Part shown: piece by piece, positions 46,687 to 54,600 of the stretch
Position numbering within the stretch: position 1 is the stretch's first letter
Layout of the letters: every line of letters starts with the position of its first letter
Origin: Cupriavidus pampae
GTDB lineage: Bacteria; Pseudomonadota; Gammaproteobacteria; Burkholderiales; Burkholderiaceae
Length of the DNA: 64,000 nucleotides
Direction: 5' to 3'
NCBI RefSeq assembly: GCF_914271485.1
Contig: NZ_CAJZAG010000009.1
Location: 310,001-374,000 of the forward strand
Position numbers and translations under genes: made by a program
Notes under the pieces: model-generated
The model's input: the letters and a program-made list of their open reading frames with translations, nothing else
Databases searched by the model: none
Told to the model about the DNA's origin: nothing

Positions 46687-46902
46687 TCAGAGCTTGGCCA
46701 GCGACACTTCTGTCGCCTTGACCAGCGCCACGACCTCGCTCCCCTTCACGAGCCCGAGATCGCGGATCGAACGCGTCGTGATGACCGACGTCACGATGCC
46801 GGCCGGCGTCTCCACATCGACCTCGGAAACCACCGGGCCCTCGATGATGTTTGCCACCTTGCCACGGAACTGATTACGTACGTTGATCGCCTGAATGCTC
46901 AT
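46687..46902 (-). CDS. Single TOBE-domain molybdenum-pterin-binding protein (molbindin)
   Basis: This 71-residue protein is a complete Mop domain: NVRNQFRGKVANIIEGPVVSEVDVE and TTRSIRDLGLVKGSEVVALVKATEV. Free-standing molbindins bind molybdate, tungstate or related oxyanions as hexamers. It lies 49 bp after ssuB. Its presence in a sulfonate operon suggests either oxyanion discrimination (sulfate versus molybdate) or cofactor storage. Confidence 0.93.
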   Translation of the reverse strand: MSIQAINVRNQFRGKVANIIEGPVVSEVDVETPAGIVTSVITTRSIRDLGLVKGSEVVALVKATEVSLAKL

Positions 46903-46951
46903 GATAGAAGCTCCTTGGTGAAAGAATGTTCCTGCATGCCGGGGCTGACGG

Positions 46952-47869
46952 TCAGACCGCCCAGCCCACCGAGTCGAAGTGCCTGACCTTTGGCACTTCG
47001 ACGACCACCTCTTCGCTACCCTCGTGCTGCATCACACGGCGCAGCACCCTGTCCTCGAGCTGCGCGAACGCGACCGAGCCGCGCTGACGCGGCCGCGGCA
47101 GATCCACGCGCTCGTCCAGCGCAATCTGGCCGTCTTCGATCAGCACGACACGATCGGCCAGCGCAATCGCCTCCGATACATCGTGCGTGACCAGCAGCGC
47201 GGTAAAACCCAGCCGGCGCCATAGCGATTCGATCAGCCCCTGCATCTCGATCCGCGTGAGCGCGTCGAGCGCGCCCAGTGGTTCGTCCAGCAGCAGCAGA
47301 CGCGGGTGATGCACCAGCGCGCGCGCCAGCGCCACGCGTTGCCGTTGCCCGCCTGACAGCCGCGCGGGCCACTCCTGCGCGCGTTCGGCCAGACCCACCT
47401 GCGCCAGCACCGTGGCGGCATCCGCCACACGGGTGCGCGGCAGGCCGAGCGCCACGTTGTCCAGCACGCGCTTCCACGGCAGCAGCCGTGCGTCCTGGAA
47501 CATCACGCGAATGTCGTCGCGCTGCGAACGGCCTTCGCGACCTTTGTGGCCATCGAATGTGATGTCACCTTCGTCGCTGCCTTCCAGGCCCGCCACCAGA
47601 CGCAGCAGCGTGCTCTTGCCACAGCCGCTGCGACCCACGATCGCAACGAATTCGCCAGGCGTCGTGGTCAGCTCGATGCCGTGCAGCACCTCGCGTCCGT
47701 TGTAGCGCTTGACCACCTGCTCCACGTGCAGCGCTACGCCGCCCTGCGCACTGGTGCGGGCCTGCGTGTTGGCCTGTGTATGCGGGTGTGTCAGATCGCC
47801 AGCGGTCTGCCGTCGCAACGTGGCGTCCACGTAGGCCACGGCGGCCGCTTCGAGGGGATGACTTTGCAT
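46952..47869 (-). CDS. ssuB: Aliphatic sulfonate ABC transporter ATPase
   Basis: This 305-residue ATPase starts at MQSHPLEAAAVAYVD (ATG 47869, AGGAGA upstream); the open frame to 48643 is ssuC shadow. After a ~45-residue variable arm come Walker A GRSGCGKSTLL, signature LSGGQRQRV, Walker B LLLDEPLGALD and the SsuB-type RVMFQDARLLPWKRVL. It powers sulfonate uptake with SsuC. Confidence 0.93.
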   Translation of the reverse strand: MQSHPLEAAAVAYVDATLRRQTAGDLTHPHTQANTQARTSAQGGVALHVEQVVKRYNGREVLHGIELTTTPGEFVAIVGRSGCGKSTLLRLVAGLEGSDEGDITFDGHKGREGRSQRDDIRVMFQDARLLPWKRVLDNVALGLPRTRVADAATVLAQVGLAERAQEWPARLSGGQRQRVALARALVHHPRLLLLDEPLGALDALTRIEMQGLIESLWRRLGFTALLVTHDVSEAIALADRVVLIEDGQIALDERVDLPRPRQRGSVAFAQLEDRVLRRVMQHEGSEEVVVEVPKVRHFDSVGWAV

Positions 47870-47904
47870 GCGATATCTCCTGCGTTGGCAATAACGGTGA
47901 TGGC

Positions 47905-48759
47905 TCAGGAAGCCTGGTAACCCGGATGCCAGCGCAGCCAGTAACGTTCGAGCGCGCGCGACAGCACGTCGGCGAGCTTGCCGAGCAGCGCGTACAGCAG
48001 GATGCCCACCAGCACGACATCGGTCTGCAGGAATTCGCGCGCATTCATGGTCATGTAGCCGATGCCCGATTGCGCCGAGATGGTCTCGGCGACGATCAGA
48101 ATCACCCACATCAAGCCGAGCGAGAACCGCACGCCAACCAGAATATTTGGCAGCGCGCCCGGCAGGATCACCTCGCGGTACAGGCGCCAGCCGGACAGGC
48201 CGTAGCTGCGCGCCATCTCGACGAGGCCCGGATCCACGGCACGAATGCCGTGATACGTATTCAGGTAGACCGGGAAGAACACGCCCAGCGCGACCAGAAA
48301 CAGCTTTGCGGTCTCGTCGATGCCGAACCACAGGATCACGAGCGGGATCAACGCCAGCGTCGGGATATTGCGGATCATCTGCAGCGAGCTGTCGAGCAGC
48401 GTGGCCGCGGTACGGAACGTGCCCGTCAGCAGCCCCAGCAGCAGGCCGAGCCCGCCACCAACCGTCAGGCCAATCAGCGCCCGCCAGGTGCTGACCCAGA
48501 CATGGCGCCACAGTTCGCCCGACACGGCCAGACCCCATGCTGCCTCGACCACCGCCAGCGGCGCGGGCAACACGCGGTTGGATAGCCAGCCTAGTTGCGA
48601 CGCGACCTGCCACGTCACGATCAGCAGCACGGGCACGATCCACGGTGCCACGGCGCGCAGCACCGCCGGCACACGGGGCGTACCGGCTGCCTTGGTACTG
48701 CGGGATTTGGCAGCGGCCGGTTTGGCGCTGCCAATGTCATGGATAAGCGGTGCGGACAT
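47905..48759 (-). CDS. ssuC: Aliphatic sulfonate ABC transporter permease
   Basis: This 284-residue permease of the SsuC/TauC family has about six helices and EAA loop MARSYGLSGWRLYREVILPGALPNI (split here). SsuC-specific NTYHGIRAVDPGLVEMARS precedes it. It lies 12 bp after ssuD and 35 bp before ssuB. No ssuA receptor gene lies in the window. Confidence 0.94.
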   Translation of the reverse strand: MSAPLIHDIGSAKPAAAKSRSTKAAGTPRVPAVLRAVAPWIVPVLLIVTWQVASQLGWLSNRVLPAPLAVVEAAWGLAVSGELWRHVWVSTWRALIGLTVGGGLGLLLGLLTGTFRTAATLLDSSLQMIRNIPTLALIPLVILWFGIDETAKLFLVALGVFFPVYLNTYHGIRAVDPGLVEMARSYGLSGWRLYREVILPGALPNILVGVRFSLGLMWVILIVAETISAQSGIGYMTMNAREFLQTDVVLVGILLYALLGKLADVLSRALERYWLRWHPGYQAS

Positions 48760-48771
48760 GACGCGCCCTCC

Positions 48772-49950
48772 TCAGCTTTGGGCGGCACGCGGCACGATGC
48801 CAGTTGCCATGACTTCACCGAACGGCCCGGACAGCACCTGCCCCGGTAGCTTCTCGCGCACGCTGCGCGGCAGCAGCGGGAACACCAGTTCGGCAAACCG
48901 GTACGCTTCCTCGAGGTGCGGATAGCCGGACAGGATGAACGTATCGATACCGAGCGATGCGTACTCTTCCATGCGCGCGGCCACGGTCTTCGGGTCGCCC
49001 ACCAGCGCGGTGCCCGCGCCGCCGCGAACAAGGCCCACGCCGGCCCACAGGTTCGGGCTGATTTCGAGCGCCTCGCGGGTACGTGCATTCCTGCCGCCCG
49101 CGTGCAGCGCGGCCATGCGGCGCTGACCTTCGGAATCCATCTTCGCGAACACGGCCTGCGCGCGTGCCACAGTCTCGTCGTCGAGGCGGCTGATCAGATC
49201 CTCGGCTGCGGCCCATGCCGCATCCTCGGTCTCGCGCACGATCACGTGCAGGCGGATGCCAAAGCGCACGGTGCGGCCGAGCTTCTCGGCACGCGCGCGC
49301 ACATCGGCGACTTTCTTCGCCACTTCGGCCGGTGGTTCGCCCCAGGTCAGATACGCTTCCACGTGCTCCGCGGCCAGATCGTGCGCGGCAGCCGACGAGC
49401 CGCCGAAGTACACGGGCGGGTGCGGACGTTGCAGCGGCGGATACAGGACGCGCGCGCCCTTGACGGTAATGTGCTTGCCAGTGAAGCTGATCTCGCCGCT
49501 TCCGTTGCCATCTCCGTGGCTGGCGGCCAGCACATCACGCCACACGCGGATGAACTCGGACGAAGCCTCGTAGCGCTCGGCGTGATCGAGAAACAGGCCA
49601 TCGCCCTCGAGCTCGGCCACATCGCCACCGGTGACCAGATTGACCAGCAGGCGACCGTTCGAAATGCGGTCGAACGTTGCAGCCATGCGCGCGGCCAGTG
49701 TCGGCGTCATCAGGCCCGGGCGCACCGCGACCAGGAACTTGAGATTGCGCGTCACTGCGGCCAGCGCCGACGCGGCCACCCACGGGTCTTCGCATGACCG
49801 ACCGGTCGGGATCAGAACGCCTTCGTAGCCGAGCGTGTCGGCCGCGACCGCGATCTGCTTCAGGTAATCGAAATTGACTTCGCGCGCGCCCTCGGACGTA
49901 CCGAGGTAGCGGCTGTCGCCGTGCGTGGGGATAAACCAGAAGACTTGCAT
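48772..49950 (-). CDS. ssuD: FMNH2-dependent alkanesulfonate monooxygenase
   Basis: This 392-residue luciferase-like enzyme starts at MQVFWFIPTHGDSRYLG (ATG 49950), the standard SsuD N-terminus; 24 upstream codons are dropped. TGRSCEDPW (active-site Cys region), FGGSSAAAHDLAAEHVEAYLTWGEP and HPHLEEAYRF-type end (SGYPHLEEAYRF) are family blocks. It releases sulfite from C2-C10 alkanesulfonates using FMNH2. No ssuE reductase lies nearby, so reduced flavin must come from elsewhere. Confidence 0.95.
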   Translation of the reverse strand: MQVFWFIPTHGDSRYLGTSEGAREVNFDYLKQIAVAADTLGYEGVLIPTGRSCEDPWVAASALAAVTRNLKFLVAVRPGLMTPTLAARMAATFDRISNGRLLVNLVTGGDVAELEGDGLFLDHAERYEASSEFIRVWRDVLAASHGDGNGSGEISFTGKHITVKGARVLYPPLQRPHPPVYFGGSSAAAHDLAAEHVEAYLTWGEPPAEVAKKVADVRARAEKLGRTVRFGIRLHVIVRETEDAAWAAAEDLISRLDDETVARAQAVFAKMDSEGQRRMAALHAGGRNARTREALEISPNLWAGVGLVRGGAGTALVGDPKTVAARMEEYASLGIDTFILSGYPHLEEAYRFAELVFPLLPRSVREKLPGQVLSGPFGEVMATGIVPRAAQS

Positions 49951-50047
49951 GAACGTTGCCTCGCAGCGAACTCGTTGGATAAGCGAACGAACGCTCCCCT
50001 GTCGGCCTGCAAACGGCGACATGCATGGAGCGAGGAGGAACAGGCAA

Positions 50048-50078
50048 GCCGGGGCCTGACGTTTCGTCAGGCCCCGGC
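50048..50078 (-). terminator. Intercistronic hairpin between sbp and ssuD
   Basis: A perfect 14-bp stem (GCCGGGGCCTGACG / CGTCAGGCCCCGGC) with a TTT loop starts 10 bp after the sbp stop. No T-run follows on the minus strand. It probably protects the sbp message or partly attenuates read-through to ssuD, giving more binding protein than enzyme. Confidence 0.65.
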
Positions 50079-50087
50079 GTTCAGGTA

Positions 50088-51095
50088 TCAGCGCTTGCCA
50101 GGCTGATAGATCTGGTCGAACGAACCGCCATCGGCGAAGTGCGCCTTCTGGGCTTTCTGCCAGCCACCGAATGCTTCGTCGATCGTGAACAGCTTGACCT
50201 TCGGGAAATTGGACGCGTACTTGGCCGCGATCTTCTCGGAAATCGGGCGGTAGTAATTCTTCGCCGCGATCTCCTGACCTTCGTCCGTGTACAGGAACTG
50301 CAGGTAGGCCTCGGCCGCCTTGCGCGTACCCTTCTTGTCCACAACCTTGTCAACCACAGCCACCGGCGGCTCGGCCAGGATCGAGACCGACGGCACCACG
50401 ATGTCGAACTTCTCCGGACCCAGTTCCTTCACCGCCAGGATCGCTTCGTTTTCCCACGCGATCAGCACGTCGCCCAGATTGCGCTCGACAAACGTCGTGG
50501 TCGCGCCGCGCGCGCCCGAGTCCAGCACCGGTACGTTCTTGAGCAGCGCGCCCACGAAGTCCTTGGCCTTCGCCTCGTTACCGCCCGGTTGGCGCAGGGC
50601 GTAGCCCCATGCCGCCAGGTAGTTCCAGCGCGCACCACCGGACGTCTTCGGATTCGGGGTAATCACCTGCACGCCCGGCTTGATCAGGTCGTTCCAGTCC
50701 TTGATCTGCTTCGGATTGCCCTTGCGCACCAGGAACACGATGGTCGAGGTGTACGGCGAGGCGTTGTGCGGCAGGCGCTTCTGCCAATCCGCCTTGAGCA
50801 GCCCCTTCTCGGCGATGGCATCGATGTCGTAGCCCAGTGCCAGCGTGACCACGTCGGCATCCAGACCATCGATAACCGAGCGCGCCTGCTTGCCCGAACC
50901 GCCGTGCGACTGACGAATCGTCACGGCGTCACCACCCTGGGCCTTCCAGGCCTTGGCGAACGCGGCGTTGACGTCAACGTACAGTTCCCGGGTCGGATCG
51001 TAGGAAACGTTGAGCAAAGTAGTGTTGGCCGAGGCGGTCTGGGCGACGCCAATCGCGGCAAATGCGGCAAGGCCGATGGCCAGCTTGCGAATCAT
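50088..51095 (-). CDS. sbp: Periplasmic sulfate-binding protein
   Basis: This 335-residue receptor has a Sec signal peptide (cleavage after TASA). Mature features are NVSYDPTRELYVDVN, QSHGGSGKQARSVIDGLDADVVTLALGYDID and PNPKTSGGARWNYLAAWGYA, as in Sbp/CysP. It delivers sulfate to CysTWA, which is encoded 5 kb downstream behind ssuDCB. AGCACTTCAG precedes the ATG with a GGGAG ribosome site. Confidence 0.95.
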   Translation of the reverse strand: MIRKLAIGLAAFAAIGVAQTASANTTLLNVSYDPTRELYVDVNAAFAKAWKAQGGDAVTIRQSHGGSGKQARSVIDGLDADVVTLALGYDIDAIAEKGLLKADWQKRLPHNASPYTSTIVFLVRKGNPKQIKDWNDLIKPGVQVITPNPKTSGGARWNYLAAWGYALRQPGGNEAKAKDFVGALLKNVPVLDSGARGATTTFVERNLGDVLIAWENEAILAVKELGPEKFDIVVPSVSILAEPPVAVVDKVVDKKGTRKAAEAYLQFLYTDEGQEIAAKNYYRPISEKIAAKYASNFPKVKLFTIDEAFGGWQKAQKAHFADGGSFDQIYQPGKR

Positions 51096-51515
51096 CTGAA
51101 GTGCTCCCGTCTTAAAAGTATCGTGAATCGGCGCTTGGCGCCTGATCTGTCAGGGTTAGAGACTACCGATGCGCCTATCTGAGGGGAACGAATGGTTTCA
51201 TCGAACCTTGCACGTTTTCCGCATAAGAACAGACGGCAATATGCACATACCGCAATGGAGTGGGCGACTCAGAGGAAAAAAACGGCTGCCGCGTAAAAAA
51301 CGGCATGAAAAAAGCCCGCGACACTCACGCGTCGCGGGCCAAGTTTCCGTTGTGGAAACGGGTAGACAAGCCATGGAGAGCGCCCCCGCATCTCCATGAC
51401 AGAGCCGATGTTAGCCACGATCCACTGGCTGAGTCTTGATATAGGTCAGGTTCGAGCGCCTTCGGATCCTCCCAACCGTCACAGACTGCAAGCTTTCACG
51501 TAACTGTCTGCCTGG
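51096..51515. other. 420-bp intergenic region upstream of sbp
   Basis: This gap holds the sbp promoter region nearest 51096-51260, including GGCGC-CAA-GCGCC dyad in the leader and an AT-richer stretch (TTCTTATGCGG on the minus strand) that would suit CysB. Farther on is the terminator of the lipoprotein genes (51311-51339). In the remainder (51340-51515) I see no gene or known RNA fold. Confidence 0.45.
51311..51339 (-). terminator. Rho-independent terminator of the tandem lipoprotein genes
   Basis: GCCCGCGAC and GTCGCGGGC form a 9-bp stem with an 8-nt loop, followed on the minus strand by TTTTTTCATG. It lies about 175 bp after the lipoprotein stop, leaving a long 3' untranslated tail. Confidence 0.85.
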
Positions 51516-52841
51516 CTAGAGCCGACGGCAGGCACCCCAGACGACGCTGTCGATGTCCTTGCGCATCTCGTTCAGGTAAATCAGCCGCTGCGCGCCCAGC
51601 GGCAGAAGTACCTGCTCGCGGATCAACTCCGTGCCGGGCAGCAGAGGCGGATCGAACCATTTCACATGGGCCAGCCCATCCACGGCGGCGGGCTTGGTCT
51701 CGCTGTACGGGCCGAACGACGCATTGCGTTGCAGATCGCTGATCACGCCCGGCAACATACCGACCGCAATGGTCTCGCCATCGATCCACATCGTATGCGC
51801 ATCCATGGCGCCATTGAGCTGCGACCCCATCAGCGGGGTAATTCTGACGCCGGGCTGCCGGCATGCCCAGTTACCGAGCAGTGCATCCTCCTGCAGTGGC
51901 CTGGCGGTGCGCAGTACCCACGCGCCCAGGCCAAGCGTATCGCCCAGCGCCTGCTGCTGATCGACGAACAGCATCCACTCGGCGCCGTCCCGCGCAACGA
52001 ACACGCGGCCCGCGTGTTCGCCGTCCGCCAGCAGATCGAATGCGCCTGGATAGCGGGTCTGATCCGCCGGGCGCAGCATCGCGCCCGGCGCCTTCGCGCC
52101 CGTGTCCGGCGCCACGCAATCGTCGCGGTAGTTCTGACCGGGACAGACCAGCAATCGCCCGTCCGGCATGATGCTGGCCTGGCCCGCCGCGGCCTTGTTG
52201 CCGCCATGGGCGGCCGTCAGGTCGCCCTCCATCCTGTCGACGCGCGTCGTCACGAACGCATAGGTCCCCGCAATGGACGCGGTGGCCGGCAGCGCGCGCA
52301 GGCTGGTGGCGAGCATCAACCCTGCCAGCCGCGGCGCGCTCGGCAGCGCGGACCCGGGCACGTTGGCAATATCGCCTTCCAGCAAGTCACCGGCGATCCG
52401 GAAGCCAATCTCGATGTCGTCGAGTCGTGCCACCACATGCGGGGCAGGCGGTGTATCGGCACCCGCCACCCCGAGATTGGTGACCACATAGCTGTCGTCG
52501 TCGGACAGCAGGTCGCCGACGACGCTGCCATCGATCCCGAATGGGGAATCGCTGAAGCGTACCGTGACCTTGCCGGCTTCGGGCGCGTCGAGCGTCACGG
52601 CGACCGTGCCGCCGATCGACAGCATGCCGAGGTAATACTTCGACACCGGCTTAGACACCGGCTTCGGCACCGCCTGACCGTTGCCTTCCGCACTGGCATC
52701 TTGCGCCGAGGGTGCGGCGGCTTGCTCGGACGGACATCCCGCGAGCATGGAACAGAGTACGCCTGTCAGCGACCATGCCCACGGACGTGCCCACAAGCGC
52801 CGCCGGTGAAGCATGGCTGCACCCACGGCTGGCCCTCCCAT
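51516..52841 (-). CDS. Lipoprotein of unknown function (paralogue of the next upstream gene)
   Basis: This 441-residue protein starts at ATG 52841, whose A overlaps the upstream stop as TGATG. Signal peptide with lipobox LAGC places the lipid on C36. A K/P/V linker (VPKPVSKPVSK) follows. Two segments align with the upstream gene product: GTVAVTLDAPEAGKVTVRFS...SPFG and LRPADQTRYPGAFDLL...GRVFVARDG...WMLF, plus the C-terminal GTELIREQVLLPLG. Aspartate residues alone support lipid sorting predictions poorly, so inner or outer membrane is undecided. I do not recognise the fold. It ends in a terminator. Confidence 0.78.
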   Translation of the reverse strand: MGGPAVGAAMLHRRRLWARPWAWSLTGVLCSMLAGCPSEQAAAPSAQDASAEGNGQAVPKPVSKPVSKYYLGMLSIGGTVAVTLDAPEAGKVTVRFSDSPFGIDGSVVGDLLSDDDSYVVTNLGVAGADTPPAPHVVARLDDIEIGFRIAGDLLEGDIANVPGSALPSAPRLAGLMLATSLRALPATASIAGTYAFVTTRVDRMEGDLTAAHGGNKAAAGQASIMPDGRLLVCPGQNYRDDCVAPDTGAKAPGAMLRPADQTRYPGAFDLLADGEHAGRVFVARDGAEWMLFVDQQQALGDTLGLGAWVLRTARPLQEDALLGNWACRQPGVRITPLMGSQLNGAMDAHTMWIDGETIAVGMLPGVISDLQRNASFGPYSETKPAAVDGLAHVKWFDPPLLPGTELIREQVLLPLGAQRLIYLNEMRKDIDSVVWGACRRL

Positions 52842-54427
52842 CAGCGCGGTCGGCGAGGCGGCCGTTTGAGCAACGGCTTCTCGCACAGGCCCCAGACCGA
52901 GCTTTCGGCCTGCCCTCCAGCCGCGTCGTCGACTTCGCGCAGATAGACGAACACATCCGGAGCGAGCGGCAGCACGACCTGCTCGCTCACGATCTCCGTG
53001 CCCACCGGCGCCGGCACCTGCGCCCACAACGCGTGCGCCACGCCGGGCAGCTTCCTCGCCGGATCGGTCGCCGGCTTCGACGGATTGTCGACCCGGAACC
53101 CGGCATTGAGCGTCAGGTTCGCCGATTCCACTGGCCGCATGTCCGCGGTCGCCATCGCTCCGTCCTTCACGCTCAGCAACGTGCCATCGATCTTGCCATT
53201 GAGCCCCGGCGGATTGAGTCCCAGCATCGCCGGATCGATCCCTGCTTCGCGACAGGCCCAGTCGCCATCCAATTGGCCACCCCGCATGGGCGACGTCACG
53301 GCTTGCATGACCCACGTGCCGATCCTGACCTGGCCGGACGCCACGAGCTGCTGTTGCAGCATGCGGAGATTCCACTTGCCGCCGTCGTCCTGTACGAACA
53401 GACGGCCGATCACCACGCCCTCGTCTACGACCTCGAACTGCCCGGGATGACGCGTCTGATCGGCGGGACGCAACTGCGCCCCCATGGTCGCGTCGCCGGC
53501 TCTCACCGGCTTGCATCCCACGGCATGCTCCTGGTTCGGACAAGTCGTGAGCATGCCGTCGTCATCGATCCGCAGTTGACCCACCTGCACGAGCTGCGTA
53601 CCGGGCAACGGCGCGGGAGACCCCGACGGATACCGTGCCGCTTCGACCATGTAGTTGTAAGTCCCGACCAGACTGGCCAGCGCCGGCGCACTGCGGGTAT
53701 TGACGGCATGGATCAGACCGGCCAGCCGCGCCGAACCGGGATGTCGCGTCCGGCTCGCGCCGCCCGCTTCGCCCGCCTGCGCCAGCGCAATGTTGGGTAC
53801 ACCCTCGATGTCCCCTCGCAGGGCGCCATTGTCGACGCCAAACCGGAGCTCGATGTCCGGCAGCGCGGCGATCAGTGCGTCGGGCGGCGGATTGCTGCCA
53901 TCCGCCGCGAGCCCCTTCACGCTCTGCACGCTACGTCCTGGTGGCGCGCTCAAACTGCCGACGATGGCGCCGGTCAATCCGAACGGCGAGTCCTCGAAGC
54001 GGATCGTGACCTTGCCGGCCGCCGGCCGATCCAGCGTGATGACGATGGAACCGCCGAACGACAGCGTCCCGCGATAGACGACGAGCCCGTTCTCGGCTGC
54101 TGGCTTCGGTAGCAGCGCAGGATCCGATGCCGTGCCATTGGTCGTGCCGTTGGTTGTGACGTTGGTCGTGTCGTTGGTAGTGTCGTTGGTAGTGCCGGTT
54201 TTCGTACTGGTCGGGTTCGGACCGATTTGCTCGGGGCATCCCCAGAGCATCAGACAGGCGGGAAGAATCGCCCAGCGACCCGCGTGCCGTGCCACACGCC
54301 TTGTTACGTGCCCTGCTACTTGCCTTGTTGCTTGCTCGGTTGCTTGCTCGCCTGGTTGCGTGCCTGGTTGTTGTACCGCTTGCTTTGCCGACTTTGCCGA
54401 CTTTGCCGCTGTGTCTCTTGCCATCAT
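52841..54427 (-). CDS. Lipoprotein of unknown function with repeat linker
   Basis: This 528-residue paralogue has lipobox LWGC (C64). The N-terminal region before the hydrophobic core is unusually long (50 residues, K/Q/A/T-rich). A GTG at 54295 (VARHAGRWAILPACLMLWGC) would give a normal 20-residue signal peptide and is a credible alternative start. After the cysteine comes a 4-residue repeat linker (TTND/TTNG). The body shares with its neighbour GGSIVITLDRPAAGKVTIRFE, LRPADQTRHPGQFEVV and GTEIVSEQVVLPLAPD. Function unknown; surface exposure is likely because of the extended linker. Confidence 0.75.
   Translation of the reverse strand: MMARDTAAKSAKSAKQAVQQPGTQPGEQATEQATRQVAGHVTRRVARHAGRWAILPACLMLWGCPEQIGPNPTSTKTGTTNDTTNDTTNVTTNGTTNGTASDPALLPKPAAENGLVVYRGTLSFGGSIVITLDRPAAGKVTIRFEDSPFGLTGAIVGSLSAPPGRSVQSVKGLAADGSNPPPDALIAALPDIELRFGVDNGALRGDIEGVPNIALAQAGEAGGASRTRHPGSARLAGLIHAVNTRSAPALASLVGTYNYMVEAARYPSGSPAPLPGTQLVQVGQLRIDDDGMLTTCPNQEHAVGCKPVRAGDATMGAQLRPADQTRHPGQFEVVDEGVVIGRLFVQDDGGKWNLRMLQQQLVASGQVRIGTWVMQAVTSPMRGGQLDGDWACREAGIDPAMLGLNPPGLNGKIDGTLLSVKDGAMATADMRPVESANLTLNAGFRVDNPSKPATDPARKLPGVAHALWAQVPAPVGTEIVSEQVVLPLAPDVFVYLREVDDAAGGQAESSVWGLCEKPLLKRPPRRPR
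54132..54203 (-). repeat. 12-bp tandem repeat encoding the lipoprotein linker
   Basis: Five copies of a 12-bp unit (GTGNCGTTGGTN with few changes) plus a degenerate sixth lie head to tail, encoding TTND/TTNV/TTNG. The unit keeps the reading frame, so slippage would change linker length only. Confidence 0.8.
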
Positions 54428-54600
54428 GTCCTCGCGCGTTCGACTGAAACATGAACGAGGCTAGACGGCCACTGCCAGCAGGGAATTGATCGCCATCAAG
54501 TGCGAGAGCACGCGCGCGATGACGATCGACAATTCGGAAAAGGACGGTGTGTGCGCGCCCCGCCCGCATGGGCGAGGCGCGCCAACTCGGCGTTATACGA

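Noticed and set aside
47870..48643. N-terminal extension of the ssuB frame
   Set aside because: Overlaps ssuC in another frame; the ATG at 47869 has its own AGGAGA site.
51440..51475. tRNA T-arm-like GGTTCGAGCGCC near the sbp upstream gap
   Set aside because: No matching stem geometry, acceptor stem or anticodon arm.
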